From Peptostreptococcaceae bacterium (GTDB lineage Bacteria; Bacillota; Clostridia; Peptostreptococcales; Acidaminobacteraceae): a stretch of 63,552 bases of DNA. The DNA lies in contig JAMOQG010000011.1 of the NCBI GenBank assembly GCA_027064135.1, forward strand, positions 1-63,552, in the 5' to 3' direction. Positions within the stretch are counted from its first letter, which is position 1. The number at the start of each line of letters is the position of its first letter. Below are positions 62,360 to 63,552 of the stretch, piece by piece. The notes under the pieces are model-generated. The model saw nothing but the letters and a program-made list of their open reading frames with translations. It was not told the origin of the DNA and did no database searches. The translations under genes were made by a program, and so were the position numbers.

Positions 62360-62374
62360 TGGAAAACGCTTTCT
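62360..62374. promoter_or_regulatory. cre-like site upstream of glgA
   Basis: TGGAAAACGCTTTCT matches the CcpA catabolite-responsive pattern WTGNAANCGNWNNCW at all fixed positions but one, and has a near-palindromic GAAAACGCTTTC core. It lies just after the stop of the enoyl-CoA-hydratase-like gene and about 80 bases upstream of the glgA ATG, close to a TGGTATGAT extended -10. Confidence 0.45.
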
Positions 62375-62375
62375 A

Positions 62376-63152
62376 TTATTTCATTTTCCATTTAGGTTGT
62401 TGTTTATTAATAAAAGCATTTACCCCTTCAATTGCATCATCTGTAGTACAAAGAGTTGCAAAATGATTATTTGATAAATCAAGAGCTTTTTCATAACTTA
62501 AATCTTCCATTTTATAAAAAGACTTTTTACCAAGTTGAAGTGCTAATGGACTTTTTTTAGCTAATTTTTCAGCAAATTTTATAGTTTCTATTTCTAAATC
62601 ATCATACGGAACAACTTTATTGACTAACCCTATTCTATAAGCTTCATTTGCATCAATAATATCTCCGGTTAGAATTAGCTCAAGAGTTTTTTTACGACCC
62701 AAACTTCTTAATAACGGAACTGCAGGTCCCATACAAAAAAGACCTACATTTATAGCAGTAGCTCCAAATTTCGCATTATCAGCAACAATTGCTAAATCTG
62801 ATGCAGCTACTATTCCTATACCATTTGCAACGGCATAATTATGAACTGATGCTATTACAGGTTTCCCTATAGAAGATATAGTAGTGTTCATTTTTTCCAT
62901 TAATTCAACCCATTTTAAATATTCAAGATTTGTTTTATCACCTAAAAAATTCACATCAATTCCTGTGCAAAAATTTTTACCGTTTGCATTAATCACAATT
63001 ACATTTACATCAATATCATCTTCAAATTCATATAACGCTTTATTAAGTTCAGAAGCGAGGGAAATATTAAAAGTATTATTCTGTTTTGGTCTGTTTAAAG
63101 TAATCGTACCAACTTTGTCTTTTTTTGAGAGTAAAACACTATTATAACTCAT
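62376..63152 (-). CDS. Enoyl-CoA hydratase/isomerase (crotonase) family protein
   Basis: A 258-residue crotonase-fold protein with the CoA- and oxyanion-hole segments GKNFCTGIDVNF (about 58-69) and NGIGIVAASDLAIVADNAKFG (split, about 110-130). The two catalytic glutamates of standard hydratases align with Gly114 and Ala133, so ordinary hydration of enoyl-CoA is doubtful; other crotonase reactions such as isomerisation or thioester hydrolysis remain possible. GGAG precedes the ATG. The gene is followed by glgA on the same strand. Confidence 0.85.
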   Translation of the reverse strand: MSYNSVLLSKKDKVGTITLNRPKQNNTFNISLASELNKALYEFEDDIDVNVIVINANGKNFCTGIDVNFLGDKTNLEYLKWVELMEKMNTTISSIGKPVIASVHNYAVANGIGIVAASDLAIVADNAKFGATAINVGLFCMGPAVPLLRSLGRKKTLELILTGDIIDANEAYRIGLVNKVVPYDDLEIETIKFAEKLAKKSPLALQLGKKSFYKMEDLSYEKALDLSNNHFATLCTTDDAIEGVNAFINKQQPKWKMK

Positions 63153-63179
63153 AATTTTCTCCTTTTAGTTAATTTTATA

Positions 63180-63215
63180 ACTAATTGCAAAACTATATAA
63201 CTCATTGCAATTAGT
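63180..63215. repeat. Inverted repeat upstream of the crotonase gene
   Basis: A perfect 11-bp inverted repeat, ACTAATTGCAA and TTGCAATTAGT, 14 bases apart, 28-63 bases upstream of the crotonase start and left of the transposase. It could be an operator or mark the outer end of the insertion sequence. Confidence 0.5.
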
Positions 63216-63219
63216 AACT

Positions 63220-63552
63220 TTCTTTCATTTATTTTGAATAGTTTCCTCCAATATGGGTATCTATATATCAACAAATAACAAACAAATTCCCATGAAAGGA
63301 GAAAACTATGTCAAACTTTTATCAACTTTCTTTTTTTGATATCAACAAAGAAACTCGTAAATTTCTTACTGATAATTCAAGTAATTACTTTGAATTATTC
63401 AAAAATTTTATCTCTTTTACTGATATTATTCCTGACTCATTTTATAATCTTTATTACAAAACAATGGGTCGTGATAGAACTTATTCTCTTGAATCAATGT
63501 TTATGTTTTTTATTTATAAAAATTTTCGTTCTATTTCGAAAGATTCAACTCT
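63220..63552 (+). mobile_element. Left end of an insertion sequence (partial)
   Basis: The transposase frame and its AT-rich leader mark the left part of an insertion sequence whose right end lies beyond the window. The exact left boundary is not determined; the inverted repeat at 63180-63215 may or may not belong to it. Confidence 0.5.
63308..63552 (+). CDS. Transposase, N-terminal part (cut by window edge)
   Basis: An open frame of 81 codons from the ATG after AAAGGAG, running off the right edge. It starts MSNFYQLSFFD and contains DIIPDSFYNLYY and MGRDRTYSLESMFMFFI, the N-terminal helical (DUF772-like) pattern of IS1182/IS5-group DDE transposases. CGT arginine codons are present alongside AGA. 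Only the N-terminal part is visible, so integrity and the ends of the element cannot be judged. Confidence 0.75.
   Translation, partial: MSNFYQLSFFDINKETRKFLTDNSSNYFELFKNFISFTDIIPDSFYNLYYKTMGRDRTYSLESMFMFFIYKNFRSISKDST

Noticed and set aside
1-63552. CRISPR arrays, prophage genes or long direct repeats
   Set aside because: No regularly spaced repeats, phage structural genes or integrase were seen. Short AT-rich repetitions are expected at this base composition.

Overview
The window is very AT-rich and densely coded, with almost every gene on the minus strand. It looks like chromosomal DNA of a low-GC, anaerobic Bacillota, probably a Clostridia/Tissierellia-type organism. Supporting signs are a six-gene Rnf complex in the order rnfCDGEAB, a complete selenocysteine pathway, SpoVS plus GerMN- and SPOR-domain proteins, MinCDE with MreBCD, a giant 2-hydroxyacyl-CoA dehydratase-type activase, RNase Y, a T-box leucine leader and an L21 leader. 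The genus cannot be settled from the sequence alone.

Layout, left to right. 1-9 kb: spoVS, rny, an acyl-CoA dehydratase activase behind a lipase-like hydrolase, plsY and a membrane-anchored protein of unknown function. 9-18.8 kb: thrC, the selenocysteine tRNA gene selC, then (minus strand) comEA, selD, selA, selB and a WalRK-like two-component pair with a GerMN-domain protein. The selA-to-GerMN genes overlap or nearly abut. selD is itself a selenoprotein: its true start lies upstream of an in-frame TGA at codon 16. 18.9-23 kb: a D,D-carboxypeptidase, a Fic toxin with a 56-residue VbhA-like antitoxin, a DEAD-box helicase and a SEC-C protein.

23-46 kb is a long minus-strand housekeeping block. 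In transcription order it runs DUF4321-maf-radC-mreBCD-mrdA-minCDE, then rodA, two radical-SAM-linked genes and an RNase G homologue, then the L21 leader with rplU-prp-rpmA, then obg-yhbY-nadD-yqeK-antiporter-rsfS, and finally a T-box leader with leuS, a YheO-type regulator and ridA. 46-51 kb holds the rnf operon, with a consensus-like promoter and an almost perfect 18-bp dyad in its leader. 51-56 kb holds polA-coaE, an unknown gene, a stand-alone CheY-like receiver and a SPOR-domain membrane protein, preceded by tRNA-Leu(GAG). 56-63.5 kb has a membrane diguanylate cyclase, an in-frame GIY-YIG/LuxS fusion, a CPBP protease, an M3 oligopeptidase, glgA, an enoyl-CoA-hydratase-like gene and the start of a transposase cut off by the right edge.

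The most unusual items are the GIY-YIG-LuxS fusion ORF with a good internal luxS start, the coupling of selAB to a two-component/GerMN module, the selenocysteine SelD, the short Fic antitoxin gene, an RNase G lacking its Zn-link cysteines, and the dyad in front of rnfC. No CRISPR array, prophage or long repeat was seen, and no gene-free stretch exceeds about 300 bases. Motifs, starts and hairpins were read by eye; no database search or folding program was run.
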